64,000 nt of DNA, from positions 1 through 64,000 of the forward strand of contig CAVUAN010000006.1 of NCBI GenBank assembly GCA_963739435.1, given 5' to 3'. This document shows, one piece after another, positions 1 through 8,945 of this stretch. Position 1 is the first letter of the stretch. Every line of letters starts with the position of its first letter. The position numbers were made by a program, and so were the translations under genes. This stretch comes from CAVUAN01 sp963739435 (GTDB taxonomy: Bacteria > Acidobacteriota > Thermoanaerobaculia > UBA5066 > Gp7-AA6). The notes under the pieces were generated by a model. It saw only the letters and a program-made list of their open reading frames with translations. It was not told the DNA's origin and made no database searches.

Positions 1-130
1 AATTCTATGCGCGGGATTTCGAGACCGTTATAAACTCCACTCTCGGGCAATTATTCAAGACTTGAGCTTGAGGCAAGGCGTGAGCCTTCGCGTCGGCATT
101 TGCCCATTCCGGTCTGAGAAAGAGGTCGCC

Positions 131-2821
131 ATGAAGGGAAAAGCGGCGGGCATGATCTTCGCGGCTCTTCTGGCCGCAACCGCGAGCGTGGCAACCGCCG
201 ACCTGAACCGCTGGACCAGCATCGGGCCGCAGATTCCGGGAGGCCTCGTCCACACGATCCGCATCCATCCACGGGACACAGGCGTTCTGCTCGTCGGAAC
301 GGACTCGGGCGTTTTCATCAGCAGGGACTTCGGACAGACCTGGGTATCGTCCAACCGGGGGCTCTCGCGCTTCGTGGTCTTCGCCCTGGCAATCGACCCG
401 GTCGCTCCATCGAATCTCTATGCCGGAACCTCCGGCGGGATCTTCAAGAGTGCGGATGCAGGAGCGAATTGGATGCTCGCCAGCCCCGCGGCGCTCTCGC
501 TGACGGTCCGCGCCCTCACGATCGATCCCCGCGCGCCGTGGATCGTCTCTGCCGCCACCGACTCCGGCGTGCTCCAGACGAACGACGCCGGAGCCACCTG
601 GGCCTTTCGCAACGACGGCCTGACAGACCTCTCGATCACGGCCCTCGCCATTGCACCATCTTCTCCTTCGGCGCTCTTCGCGGGCACACGGTCAGGGCGC
701 GTGTTTCGGACGACCGACGCGGTGTTGGGATGGACCGCTTTCGGCGACGCCCCCTCGGTCGATACGGTGCGGTCGATCGCCGTCAATCAAGACTCGCAGT
801 CAACGATCTATGTCGGCACGCTGGGAAGCGGTGTGTTTCGGAGCCCGACGAGCGGCTCGGCCTGGACTTCCCTCAACACGGGTCTCGGCAGTCTCGCTGT
901 GGTTGCCCTCTCGATCGATGCAGCCACCCCGGCTCGGCTCCTCGCCGCGACGAGCGGCAGCGGCATCTTCGAAAGCACCAACGGCGCCGCGAGCTGGACA
1001 CCGGTCAACTCGGGCCTCCCGCCAGCCGCGTTCGTTCTCGACGTGACCTCTCCATCGCCGGCGCCGGGTCAGATCTACGCCGCCACGGCTTCCGGCCTCT
1101 TCCACAGCACGACCGGCGGCTCGAGCTGGGATCCCCTGCCCGGCAGCTTCACGGCTGCATCGGTCACAGCTCTTGCCGTCGATGCGACGGCGTCCCCGGA
1201 GGCCCTGCATGCGGGGGCTGCGACCGGCGGCGTCCAGACGCGGCTCCAGGATTCGCAGACCTGGACGAGCAGCACCGGCCTGCCCGACACCGCCGTGGGC
1301 GCCCTGCTCGCCGACCCCGCGGCGCCGGGTGTGCTCTATTGCGGCACGAGCGTGGGCTTCTTCGTCAGTCAGGACCGCGGAGCCACCTGGGCTCGTCGAA
1401 ACAGCGGGCTCCTGGATATCGACGTCCACGCGCTGGCCTGGGCGCCCCCCGGGACGCTCTACGCAGGTACGGACTCCGGCGTTTTCAAGACTCTGGACGG
1501 CGGACACCTCTGGACTCGGGCCAACGACGGCATCACAAGCCTCCCCGTCGCAGCCGTGGCCGTTGATTCTCATGCGGTCCAAACCATCTATGCAGCCGGA
1601 AACGGGGGCGTCTACCGCAGCAACGACGGCGGAGGGACCTGGTCCCCGATCAGTCAAGGCCTCGGCAACACGAATATCCAGGCGTTTGCCATCGATCCCG
1701 CCGTATCGACGACGATCTACGTTGGCGCCTTCTCGGCAGTTGGCCTGGGCGGCACTCTCCCGGGCGGGATCTACAAGAGCACCGACAGCGGCGCCTCGTG
1801 GTCCTGGATGACCGCCCAGGCACAAATCCCTTCCGACGTTCTTGCCCTGGCGATCGATCCTGCTTCGCCGTCCACGCTGTATGTCGGAACCCAGGGCGGC
1901 GGCGTGTTCGTCAGTCGAGACGGGGGGCAGACGTGGGATTCACTCTCTGAAGGGCTGGCGGGCGGGAACGTTTTCGCCTTGCTTTCGGGGCCAGGCGGGC
2001 GGCTCTGGGCCGGCACAACGACAGGTGTCTTCGAGCTGACGGTCGGCGGCCCCGCGCCGTGCTCCGCGGCTGCCACGACGCTTTGCCTGCACGACAACCG
2101 GTTTCGCGTGGAGGTGTTCCGGAACACGCCGCTCTCGGCGGGCAGCCCGGGCCAGGCGGTGCCGCGCACGTCCGACACGGGCGGCTTCTGGTTCTTTTCG
2201 AACGACAACACGGAGCTCCTCGTCAAAATCCTCGATGGGCGGAGCCTCAACGGCAATTTCTGGGTCTTCTTCGCTTCCCTGACGGAGGTCGGCTTCGACC
2301 TGACCGTCACCGACACGCTGACGGGGCAGTCGAAGTCCTACAAGAATGTCCAGGGACAGCTCGCCAGTGTGGCGGACACGTTGGCTTTCCCGGCCGCGGG
2401 CATCCAGAGGGCCCCGCGCCAACGAGGGGTGTTGGCCGAGGAGGCACCCACTGCGATCCCATCGGCCGCAGCCGCCCCGGACGGCCCCTGCGACGTTTCC
2501 GCCGCTGTTCTCTGCCTCAACGACCTGCGCTTCCGCGTGCAGGTCTCCTGGCGGGCGCCCGATGGTTCGGGTGGCGCCGGACAAATCGTTCCGACGAGTC
2601 CGAACTCGGGGGGCTTCTGGTTCTTCGATGCTGCCAATATCGAGCTCGTCGTCAAGGTCCTCGACGGCCGCGCGCTCAATGCCCACTTCTGGGTGTTCTA
2701 CGGAGCGCTCTCCAACGTCGCCTACACAATCACTGTGACCGATACGCAGACGGGGCTCGTGCGAACCTACGTCAACCCGCAGGGTCGGCTTGCCAGCGTC
2801 GCGGACACGGAGGCGTTCTAG
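131..2821 (+). CDS. Secreted beta-propeller (BNR/sortilin-like repeat) protein with two C-terminal tandem domains
   Basis: 896 residues from the ATG at 131, chosen because a Sec signal peptide (MKGKAAGMIF onward, cleavage near ATADL) begins there and a purine-rich GAGAAAGAGG lies just upstream; an ATG at 62 would bury the signal. Residues ~25-650 hold about a dozen repeats of the type 'IYVGT..GVF.S.DGG..W', the pattern of BNR/VPS10-like propellers seen in exported proteins. The C-terminus carries two copies of a ~100-residue domain (about 2074-2385 and 2506-2818), each starting with C-L-x-D/N-x-R-F-R-V and ending ASVADT.AF. This domain recurs at the ends of exported acidobacterial proteins as far as I recall; its role is unknown. 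No enzymatic residues are evident. The first 130 bases of the window hold nothing recognisable. The fold call is good, the function is open. Confidence 0.9.
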   Translation: MKGKAAGMIFAALLAATASVATADLNRWTSIGPQIPGGLVHTIRIHPRDTGVLLVGTDSGVFISRDFGQTWVSSNRGLSRFVVFALAIDPVAPSNLYAGTSGGIFKSADAGANWMLASPAALSLTVRALTIDPRAPWIVSAATDSGVLQTNDAGATWAFRNDGLTDLSITALAIAPSSPSALFAGTRSGRVFRTTDAVLGWTAFGDAPSVDTVRSIAVNQDSQSTIYVGTLGSGVFRSPTSGSAWTSLNTGLGSLAVVALSIDAATPARLLAATSGSGIFESTNGAASWTPVNSGLPPAAFVLDVTSPSPAPGQIYAATASGLFHSTTGGSSWDPLPGSFTAASVTALAVDATASPEALHAGAATGGVQTRLQDSQTWTSSTGLPDTAVGALLADPAAPGVLYCGTSVGFFVSQDRGATWARRNSGLLDIDVHALAWAPPGTLYAGTDSGVFKTLDGGHLWTRANDGITSLPVAAVAVDSHAVQTIYAAGNGGVYRSNDGGGTWSPISQGLGNTNIQAFAIDPAVSTTIYVGAFSAVGLGGTLPGGIYKSTDSGASWSWMTAQAQIPSDVLALAIDPASPSTLYVGTQGGGVFVSRDGGQTWDSLSEGLAGGNVFALLSGPGGRLWAGTTTGVFELTVGGPAPCSAAATTLCLHDNRFRVEVFRNTPLSAGSPGQAVPRTSDTGGFWFFSNDNTELLVKILDGRSLNGNFWVFFASLTEVGFDLTVTDTLTGQSKSYKNVQGQLASVADTLAFPAAGIQRAPRQRGVLAEEAPTAIPSAAAAPDGPCDVSAAVLCLNDLRFRVQVSWRAPDGSGGAGQIVPTSPNSGGFWFFDAANIELVVKVLDGRALNAHFWVFYGALSNVAYTITVTDTQTGLVRTYVNPQGRLASVADTEAF

Positions 2822-2847
2822 TGCTCCGTTCTCTATGCCGGGCCGAC

Positions 2848-2879
2848 GCGACCCCGGACTGACAGTCAGCCGAGGTCGC
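2848..2879. terminator. Hairpin between convergent genes
   Basis: A near-perfect inverted repeat (left arm 2848-2862, right arm 2866-2879, one or two mismatches) sits between the converging propeller gene and the SYLF gene. It has no T run on either strand, so it is at best a bidirectional, factor-assisted terminator; it could also just be a stable intergenic palindrome. Confidence 0.35.
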
Positions 2880-2902
2880 GCCAGGCGGCGTGAGGAAATC
2901 CC

Positions 2903-3475
2903 CTAGCGGGCGGCCTGGGCCATCGCCAGAGGTTCGAACGAGAAGGCCTGCCCCGACACGGAGGCATCGGCCATCAGGCCCTTCTTGCTCCGCAGGAAGA
3001 CGGCCACGCCGTCGTTCCATGACGTCTCCGTGGCGGCGCCTCCTTTGATTGCCACGACCTTCGCTCCGGCCTCGAGCTTCAGATCGCCGTTGGTGAAGCT
3101 GCCGAGAGCTTGCTTATCTCGGAAGAAGATCAGCTCGCTGTAGCTTCCCCCGCCGATCGTCAAACCAATCCCCGCTTTCTTGGTCGTCGCCTGGCCGATC
3201 AGGCTGCCTTTTTCGTAGACCTGACCTGTGCCATAGGCGCCGCTCAAGCCCGCGCCTCCCGTACCGATCGTCGGAAACACCGCCCAGGCGTGGGCTTCGC
3301 GGAAGTAGACCTCGAGTCGGGGGTTGTCGTGCTTGAAAGCCGCGATCGTCCTCTCGACTGCCGCGGTCTCCTTCTTCAGCTTCTCCTTCTCCGGATCCCA
3401 TCCCGCTCCGAGCAGGGCGACCGAGATCACAGCAGCCAGAGCACCGATCGAAACCGCCATTCGAATTCGTCTCAT
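2903..3475 (-). CDS. SYLF-domain (YSC84-like) lipid-binding protein, exported
   Basis: 190 residues with an N-terminal signal or anchor segment (MRRIRMAVSIGALAAVISVA). The remainder matches the SYLF/Ysc84 family: an alpha-helical lead, then a glycine-rich block 'AVFPTIGTGGAGLSGAYGTG' followed by 'GIGLTIGGGSYSELIFF' and the 'GDLKLEAGAKVVAIKGGAA' segment that define the domain. Eukaryotic SYLF domains bind phosphoinositides and actin; the bacterial versions are exported proteins of unknown function, probably membrane-lipid associated. It stands alone, convergent with the upstream propeller gene and on the same strand as the next two genes, with about 100 bp to the 3581-4474 gene. Family call is firm from motif order; biological role is not known. 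Confidence 0.9.
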   Translation of the reverse strand: MRRIRMAVSIGALAAVISVALLGAGWDPEKEKLKKETAAVERTIAAFKHDNPRLEVYFREAHAWAVFPTIGTGGAGLSGAYGTGQVYEKGSLIGQATTKKAGIGLTIGGGSYSELIFFRDKQALGSFTNGDLKLEAGAKVVAIKGGAATETSWNDGVAVFLRSKKGLMADASVSGQAFSFEPLAMAQAAR

Positions 3476-3580
3476 TGCCTTACCCTCCTTTTTGCAAGAC
3501 GACAGTGATCAGCCACTTCGCCTCCGAAGACAGAAGCAGCAAGATCAGTGCCATTCCATCTTCCGGCTGCGCAACGCGCC

Positions 3581-4474
3581 TCACCGGTGCGTCAGTGTGA
3601 TCGTGCCCGAGACCGGCCCCGCCGGACAGCATCCTGCGGCGCCCGTCGACGCTCCCGAATAGTTCCCTGAAATGGCGGAGCCGCTGATCGTCATCGTGCC
3701 GGCGTAGATTGCCGTGGAGCACATGTCGTTCACGTGGATGGTTGCCGAGGTCGGCCCGGTCACCACGCCCTCGAGAACGCCGCCCATCCCCGGCAGAAAG
3801 GCTGCGAAGAAACAGCCCGCCTGCTGGATGCTGACCGTGCCGCCGCCGGTTGCACCGCTCGAGCTCGAGAACGAAGCGCTGTAGTTGCCCGCAATCGAAT
3901 CACACGCCGGAGGCACGGAGGCCGATTGACGGTGTAGCGACACCTCCGCCGTCATGGTGCGCCCGTAACAGTCCCGGCCGGAGATCCGGCCCATCATCGA
4001 CTCATTCCGAATGAGGAGCCGCTCGTCGGCCGAAACACCAAAGCTGCCTCCCCGGGCGGTTCCGCTATAAGGAGCGGTGCCCACCTCGCCCGATGGGTTG
4101 AGGAAGGGGCAGTTGATTGCGAGGAAGGTCAGGTCGAATGCCTCGCCCGTCGGGTTCACGGAGCCGCGGACGGTTCCGCGCTCGACGAACCCGCCGCCGA
4201 AGTCCGCCCCGCTGAAGTTGGTCCCGGAGAAGAAGTACTGGCCCGGGCCGCACTCGGGACAGGGCTGCGTCTGCAAATCGATCCGCCAGATCTGGGGGAC
4301 GGCCGGAAAGCCGGCCACGGTCAGCATCGCGGAACCGATGTAGACGCCCGAGGGATCCGCGAGCGGTGTCGTCGACGGAGGGATCGGGCGCTCACGCGGC
4401 ACAGTCGCCGTCAATTGGGCGTTTGCGGGAGTACCGGCCATCGCGAAGACCAGAGCCAGAATCAGATTCCGCAT
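3581..4474 (-). CDS. Hypothetical exported protein
   Basis: 297 residues from the ATG at 4474, chosen because GAAGGGAGGGG lies directly upstream and a clear signal peptide (MRNLILALVFAMAGTPANAQ) follows; a longer frame adds 37 residues with no such features. The mature part is Ser/Gly/Thr-rich with beta-strand character, several cysteine pairs (for example QPCPECGPGQ and CCPAGP near the C-terminus) and ends in a repeat-like 'GTITLTH'. No known domain is recognised. It could be an adhesin-like or cell-surface beta protein. It is followed downstream on the same strand by the SYLF gene and preceded by the Omp85-like gene, so an envelope location fits all three. Confidence 0.8.
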   Translation of the reverse strand: MRNLILALVFAMAGTPANAQLTATVPRERPIPPSTTPLADPSGVYIGSAMLTVAGFPAVPQIWRIDLQTQPCPECGPGQYFFSGTNFSGADFGGGFVERGTVRGSVNPTGEAFDLTFLAINCPFLNPSGEVGTAPYSGTARGGSFGVSADERLLIRNESMMGRISGRDCYGRTMTAEVSLHRQSASVPPACDSIAGNYSASFSSSSGATGGGTVSIQQAGCFFAAFLPGMGGVLEGVVTGPTSATIHVNDMCSTAIYAGTMTISGSAISGNYSGASTGAAGCCPAGPVSGTITLTHR

Positions 4475-4713
4475 GGGGTCCCCTCCCTTCGGGCGAGGCG
4501 TCTCAATGCCCCCTTCGATGTCCCTTCTGTTTGTTCTGTGCAGCTTCAACTTCAATTCCTTTGCCTGGTTGCCATTGCCCGGCACCCTGGTCGATGCAAA
4601 CTCCGGGCCGCTTCTTTTGGCAGGGTCCTTGCTGGACTGAGGGAGGTTGATTTCTCCTGAGGCCGCGAGTCCCGCTCCGGGGCGTTAGCGGCCCCCTTTT
4701 TCTTCGGGTCTTC

Positions 4714-6303
4714 TCAGAAAGCCTGTCCGCCGGAGAACGAAACGAGCCACCCGCGGCGACCTCGAGGGTCCGGCTGCAAGGCATAGCCCACGTCGATGCG
4801 CACGATCGGTACCGAGGACACGCGCGTGATCGCAAAGCGCAAGCCGATGCCGACATCCGTGCGGACGCTCGCCATGCGCAAGGCGGACCCGGCCGGCGCG
4901 ATCGCCGCGGCGTCGAAGAAAATGGCGGCGGAGGGCGCGACCAGCTGAAGAACTTCCTGCCCGCTGAAAACACGGTGCTCGAGGTTCAAAAGAATCCGCT
5001 TGTCTCCCTCGAAGGAATACAGCCGATAGGCCCGCAGTCCCGTTGACCCGTCGGCGAAGAACTGAACATCCGGATCCAGATTCCAGCCTTTAACGAGATC
5101 CAGGCGCGCAACGAATGTCTGGGGCCACGACGTCTCGAAACGGCGGATGAAGAGAAATTTCCCCGACACGATCGCGTTCGAGACCTGGCCGGTGTCCAGC
5201 CGGGTTTCCCCCGACACACCCGCTTGGAGGATGTCCTGGGGGCCGACGCGCCACCCCTCCTCCCACGTCACACGCGCCATCTCCGTCGTCCGCGGCACAC
5301 CGAAGGCCGTGGGCGACACGCCGAAGCGCACAGCCAGGCGCCGGCCGAGGCTGAAGTCCTCGACGCGCAGGTCGCGATTGACATAGTCGAGCTTGACAAA
5401 GTCGTTCCCCACGGATTCGCCCTCGACGAACGCGTAGCGGTATCGCCTGTCAGGGGGTCGCGCATCGTCCGGGTGCCCCGCAAACGGAGAGAACTGATCC
5501 TCCCGCCAGTCGAGCCCGGCGCCGAGGCGGAAGGCGCCCCGTACGGACGCTCGCAGCGCGATGCCGTAGCTGGCCACGAGGCTTCTGGCGCGGTGGCTGT
5601 AGACCGATGTCTCCTCGCCGTTGGCGTAGAGAGAGTTTCGCTCCTCGACATCGCGGACTCCGAGGGCCAGGGCCCAGGGCGCAACGACGGAGTAGAACGG
5701 CCGCTGGTATTCCAGGATCTTCTCGGCGCCGTCCGAATTGGATGCATATCGGACATACCCGGCGCCGTAACGGGCAAAGAGCGCCGGGTCCCGGATCTCC
5801 ACCAGGCGGTGCGTGCGCACCGTGTCCTGCCCAAACCCCACCGACACCTCCCGGCCGGAGCCGAGGAGGCTTCGTTCGCCGAGCGTTACGCCTCCGATCA
5901 GACGGCCTCCGACGCTGCCAATCGCAAGGCCGAGCTGAAAGGTCCAGGCATCCTGGGTCGCAACCGTCACGTCGACGACTCCGTCGTGAGGGGGGCCCGC
6001 GACAACCTGCGCGCTCTTGATGAATCGAAGGCTACGAAGGTTTCGCTCGGTCTCGCTCAGCAACTGAGGATCGAACTCATCTCCCTCCTCGAAGAGCAGG
6101 AAGCGCCGGATGACAGACTCGCGGGTCGTCGCATGAAGGGAGTCGGCCATGCGGTAGACCCAGCCACGTGCAGCCTCGTCCTGCGAAAACACGTCGAGCG
6201 ATTGCACCGTAATCGACCCGATTCGCAGCGTCTCCTGAGCGAGGAGAGTGGCGCCGAAGAAGAACATGCCGACAAGGGCGATGGGGCGCTTTCGGCTTCC
6301 CAT
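4714..6303 (-). CDS. Omp85/BamA-like outer-membrane beta-barrel protein
   Basis: 529 residues from the ATG at 6303, where a signal peptide (MGSRKRPIALVGMFFFGATLLAQ) begins. Residues ~20-120 look like a single POTRA-type module ('RGWVYRMADSLHATT', 'SETERNLRSLRFIKSAQV', 'DVTVATQDAW'), followed by ~400 residues of alternating hydrophobic/polar strands rich in aromatic and glycine residues ('GGVTLGERSLLGSGREVSVG', 'FGVSPTAFG'). The last residue is Phe, the usual outer-membrane barrel signature recognised by the Bam complex. The family includes BamA, TamA and two-partner secretion transporters; one POTRA and moderate length argue for a TamA/ShlB-like or patatin-type accessory barrel rather than BamA itself. 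Its substrate is unknown. It diverges from the hybrid kinase gene at 6387 with an 83-bp gap that must hold both promoters. Confidence 0.85.
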   Translation of the reverse strand: MGSRKRPIALVGMFFFGATLLAQETLRIGSITVQSLDVFSQDEAARGWVYRMADSLHATTRESVIRRFLLFEEGDEFDPQLLSETERNLRSLRFIKSAQVVAGPPHDGVVDVTVATQDAWTFQLGLAIGSVGGRLIGGVTLGERSLLGSGREVSVGFGQDTVRTHRLVEIRDPALFARYGAGYVRYASNSDGAEKILEYQRPFYSVVAPWALALGVRDVEERNSLYANGEETSVYSHRARSLVASYGIALRASVRGAFRLGAGLDWREDQFSPFAGHPDDARPPDRRYRYAFVEGESVGNDFVKLDYVNRDLRVEDFSLGRRLAVRFGVSPTAFGVPRTTEMARVTWEEGWRVGPQDILQAGVSGETRLDTGQVSNAIVSGKFLFIRRFETSWPQTFVARLDLVKGWNLDPDVQFFADGSTGLRAYRLYSFEGDKRILLNLEHRVFSGQEVLQLVAPSAAIFFDAAAIAPAGSALRMASVRTDVGIGLRFAITRVSSVPIVRIDVGYALQPDPRGRRGWLVSFSGGQAF

Positions 6304-6386
6304 GGCCCCCGGCGGCAGCAAGCTCTGTGCCACGGCATACGGGTGAGACTGTGCCGTCGAAAACCCTTCGCGATTCTTCCGATAGG

Positions 6387-8945
6387 ATGCAAAGCGTGGT
6401 GGCACCCGTGAGCGATCGCGGCCCCGATCCCCGTCTCCGGTCCGTCTTTGCCGCCGTTGCGCTGGTCCTGGTGCTGCTCGCCGGTGTGACCTGGTGGAAC
6501 ACCAGCCGGCTCATCGACGCGGCACTCTGGGTCGAGCACACGAGAGAGGTCTTAACCAGCCTCGACTCTCTCCTCATCCTCCTCCGGGATGCCGAGAGCG
6601 GCCAGCGCGGCTACGTCATCACGGGGCTGCCGTCCTATCTCGAGCCGTACCGGGCGGCCGAGGTCTCGCTAGGGCCCCTGTTGAACAAGCTCGGACAACT
6701 CCTCGCAGACAGCGCCGAACAGAAGGGGAATTTTCAAAGCCTGAGGACGCTCGTCGAGCAACGGCAGGCGATCCTCAAGCAGATCATCGACCTTCGGGAC
6801 CAGTCAGGCATCGAGGCGGCCGCAGCCAGCATGGCGACGGGCGCCAGCAAAGCAAAAACGGAGGAGATTCGAGCCCTGGTCGAACGGATGCAAGGCCTCG
6901 AGCGTCGGCTCCTGCGCGAACGCAGCACGAACACCGCGACTCTCGCCCGCACCGCGATCATCACCGTCTCTCTCGGGGGCGTCCTGCTTTTCGCCTTCCT
7001 CGCCATGATCTGGCGGCTGATCGAACGCGATCTCGTACGCCGCCACGCGGCCGAGGAACGGCTGCGCACGACGCTGCAGTCCATCGGCGACGCCGTGATC
7101 GCGACGGACGCAAAAGGGCGGGTGACGTTCCTGAACCCGGTGGCCGAGCGTCTGACGGGCTGGAGCGCAGCCGAGGCCGAAGGACGAGACGCCGCGGAGG
7201 TCTTCCGAATCGTCAACGAGGCGACGCGCGCCCCGGTCGAGAGCCCGATCCGCCGCGTCCTGCGCGAGGGGACCGTTGTCAGGCTGGCCAACCACAAAAT
7301 CCTCCTTGGCCGAACCGGGGAGGAGTTCCCCGTCGCGGACAGCGGTGCGCCCATTCGCGGCGACCGCGGGCAGCTCGCCGGTGTCGTCCTCGTCTTTCGG
7401 GACATCACCGAGGAGCGCCGGACCGAAAGAGAGCTCCAGCGCCTGGGCGCCATCGTCGCGTCCTCCGAGGACGCCATCGTCGGAGAAGATCTGGACGGCA
7501 ACGTCACGGCGTGGAATGCCGCGGCCGAGAGACTGTTCGGCTACTCGGCCGCAGAGATGATCGGCCGCCCCGTCACGCTTCTTGAACCCGCCGAGCTCGA
7601 GGGCAACACCTTGAGGACCCTTGCCAGGATCCGCCGGGGCGAGAGGGTCCTGCAGTTCGACACCCTGCGCAAACGCAAGGACGGAACGACAGTGGCCGTG
7701 TCGGTATCGATCTCGCCCATCCTGGGTGCCGACGGCACGATCATCGGGGCGTCCAAGATCGCCCGCGACATCACCGAACGCAAGCAGGCCGAAAACGACT
7801 TGCGGGCTGCCAAGGAGGCGTCCGAGGCCGCCAACCACGCCAAGGATCGCTTCCTGGCCGTTCTGTCTCACGAGCTGCGCACGCCGCTGACGCCGGCTCT
7901 GGCGACAGCCCAGCTCCTCGAGCGAAAGACCGGGCTGCCCGAGGACCTCACGAAGGCCCTGCACCTCATCCGGCGCAACATCGAGCTCGAAGCTCTCCTC
8001 GTGGACGACCTGCTCGACCTGACGCGCATCGCGCACGGCAAGATCGAGCTCCGCCGCGAGCCTGTCGACCTCCATTCCGTGATCGAGAGTGTTGTCGAGA
8101 TTTGCCGCAGCGACACTTATGCCCGCCGCCAGAACCTCTCGCAGGACCTGCGCGCCGCCGAGCATCACGCCGATGCGGACTCGGCGCGCCTTCAACAGGT
8201 GATGTGGAATCTCCTCAAGAACGCCATCAAGTTCACCGGTGACGGAGGCCGGATCGAGATCGCGACGGACAACCCGAGACCGGGCGTCGTCCGGATCCGC
8301 GTCATCGACACGGGCATCGGGCTCGCCCCCCATCTCCTCGACCGCGTCTTCGAACCCTTCGAGCAGGCCCGGCAGGGAGAAAGCACGCGCTACGGCGGAC
8401 TCGGCCTGGGACTCTCGATCTCACGCACTCTCGTAGAGCTGCATGGCGGCGCGATCCGGGCCGAGAGCGCCGGCGAAGGCAGCGGGACCACTTTCTTCGT
8501 CGAGCTGCCTGCGCATCTGGAGAAGCGCGTCGCCCGGCCCGAGCGTCCGAGCGACGGCGTCCGGGCGAGCCGGCCGCCTCTCTCGATTCTCGTCGTCGAG
8601 GACCACGCCGACACGGCCGCCTCCCTCGCGCAGCTTCTCGAGAGCGAGGGGCACACCGTCCGCACGGCCGCTTCTGTCGCCGAGGCGGAGGCGCTTTTTC
8701 ACGAAAGCCCCTGCGACCTTCTCATCACCGACCTCGGCCTTCCCGACGCCAGCGGCCACGAGCTGCTGGGTCGCCTGCGCCGGGTTCGCCCCGTCCCGGC
8801 CGTCGTCCTCTCCGGTTACGGGATGGACTCCGACGTGGCGGCCAGCCTGGCGGCGGGGTTTCTCGAGCACCTGACGAAACCGATCAACATCCGGCGGCTC
8901 CTCCACGTCATCGATCGCGTTTCGCGGTCCGGGTCGTCCGGCTAG
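6387..8945 (+). CDS. Membrane hybrid sensor histidine kinase (CHASE3-PAS-PAS-HisKA-HATPase-REC)
   Basis: 852 residues from the ATG at 6387 (an upstream ATG at 6327 would add 20 polar residues). Order: TM1 ~18-38; CHASE3-type extracytoplasmic sensor ('LLRDAESGQRGYVITG') to ~185; TM2 ~189-212; PAS ~226-346; PAS ~352-467; HisKA with the phospho-accepting His in 'LSHELRTPL' near residue 494; HATPase ~593-708 with N box 'NLLKNAIKFT', G1 'DTGIGL' and G2 'GGLGLGLS'; REC ~732-848 with phospho-acceptor Asp near 781 in 'ITDLGLP'. All catalytic boxes are intact, so it should autophosphorylate and relay to its own receiver. No output domain is attached; an external phosphotransfer protein or regulator is expected. 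It converges on the next gene, sharing the four bases CTAG as both stops. Confidence 0.95.
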   Translation: MQSVVAPVSDRGPDPRLRSVFAAVALVLVLLAGVTWWNTSRLIDAALWVEHTREVLTSLDSLLILLRDAESGQRGYVITGLPSYLEPYRAAEVSLGPLLNKLGQLLADSAEQKGNFQSLRTLVEQRQAILKQIIDLRDQSGIEAAAASMATGASKAKTEEIRALVERMQGLERRLLRERSTNTATLARTAIITVSLGGVLLFAFLAMIWRLIERDLVRRHAAEERLRTTLQSIGDAVIATDAKGRVTFLNPVAERLTGWSAAEAEGRDAAEVFRIVNEATRAPVESPIRRVLREGTVVRLANHKILLGRTGEEFPVADSGAPIRGDRGQLAGVVLVFRDITEERRTERELQRLGAIVASSEDAIVGEDLDGNVTAWNAAAERLFGYSAAEMIGRPVTLLEPAELEGNTLRTLARIRRGERVLQFDTLRKRKDGTTVAVSVSISPILGADGTIIGASKIARDITERKQAENDLRAAKEASEAANHAKDRFLAVLSHELRTPLTPALATAQLLERKTGLPEDLTKALHLIRRNIELEALLVDDLLDLTRIAHGKIELRREPVDLHSVIESVVEICRSDTYARRQNLSQDLRAAEHHADADSARLQQVMWNLLKNAIKFTGDGGRIEIATDNPRPGVVRIRVIDTGIGLAPHLLDRVFEPFEQARQGESTRYGGLGLGLSISRTLVELHGGAIRAESAGEGSGTTFFVELPAHLEKRVARPERPSDGVRASRPPLSILVVEDHADTAASLAQLLESEGHTVRTAASVAEAEALFHESPCDLLITDLGLPDASGHELLGRLRRVRPVPAVVLSGYGMDSDVAASLAAGFLEHLTKPINIRRLLHVIDRVSRSGSSG

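Noticed and set aside
4679..4701. GGGGC-loop-GCCCC followed by five T, terminator-like on the + strand
   Set aside because: No + strand gene ends here; both neighbours are on the - strand and the stem is only five base pairs.
5224..6411. 395-codon + strand frame opposite the Omp85-like gene
   Set aside because: No domain or ribosome site; the - strand gives signal peptide, POTRA-like part and terminal Phe.
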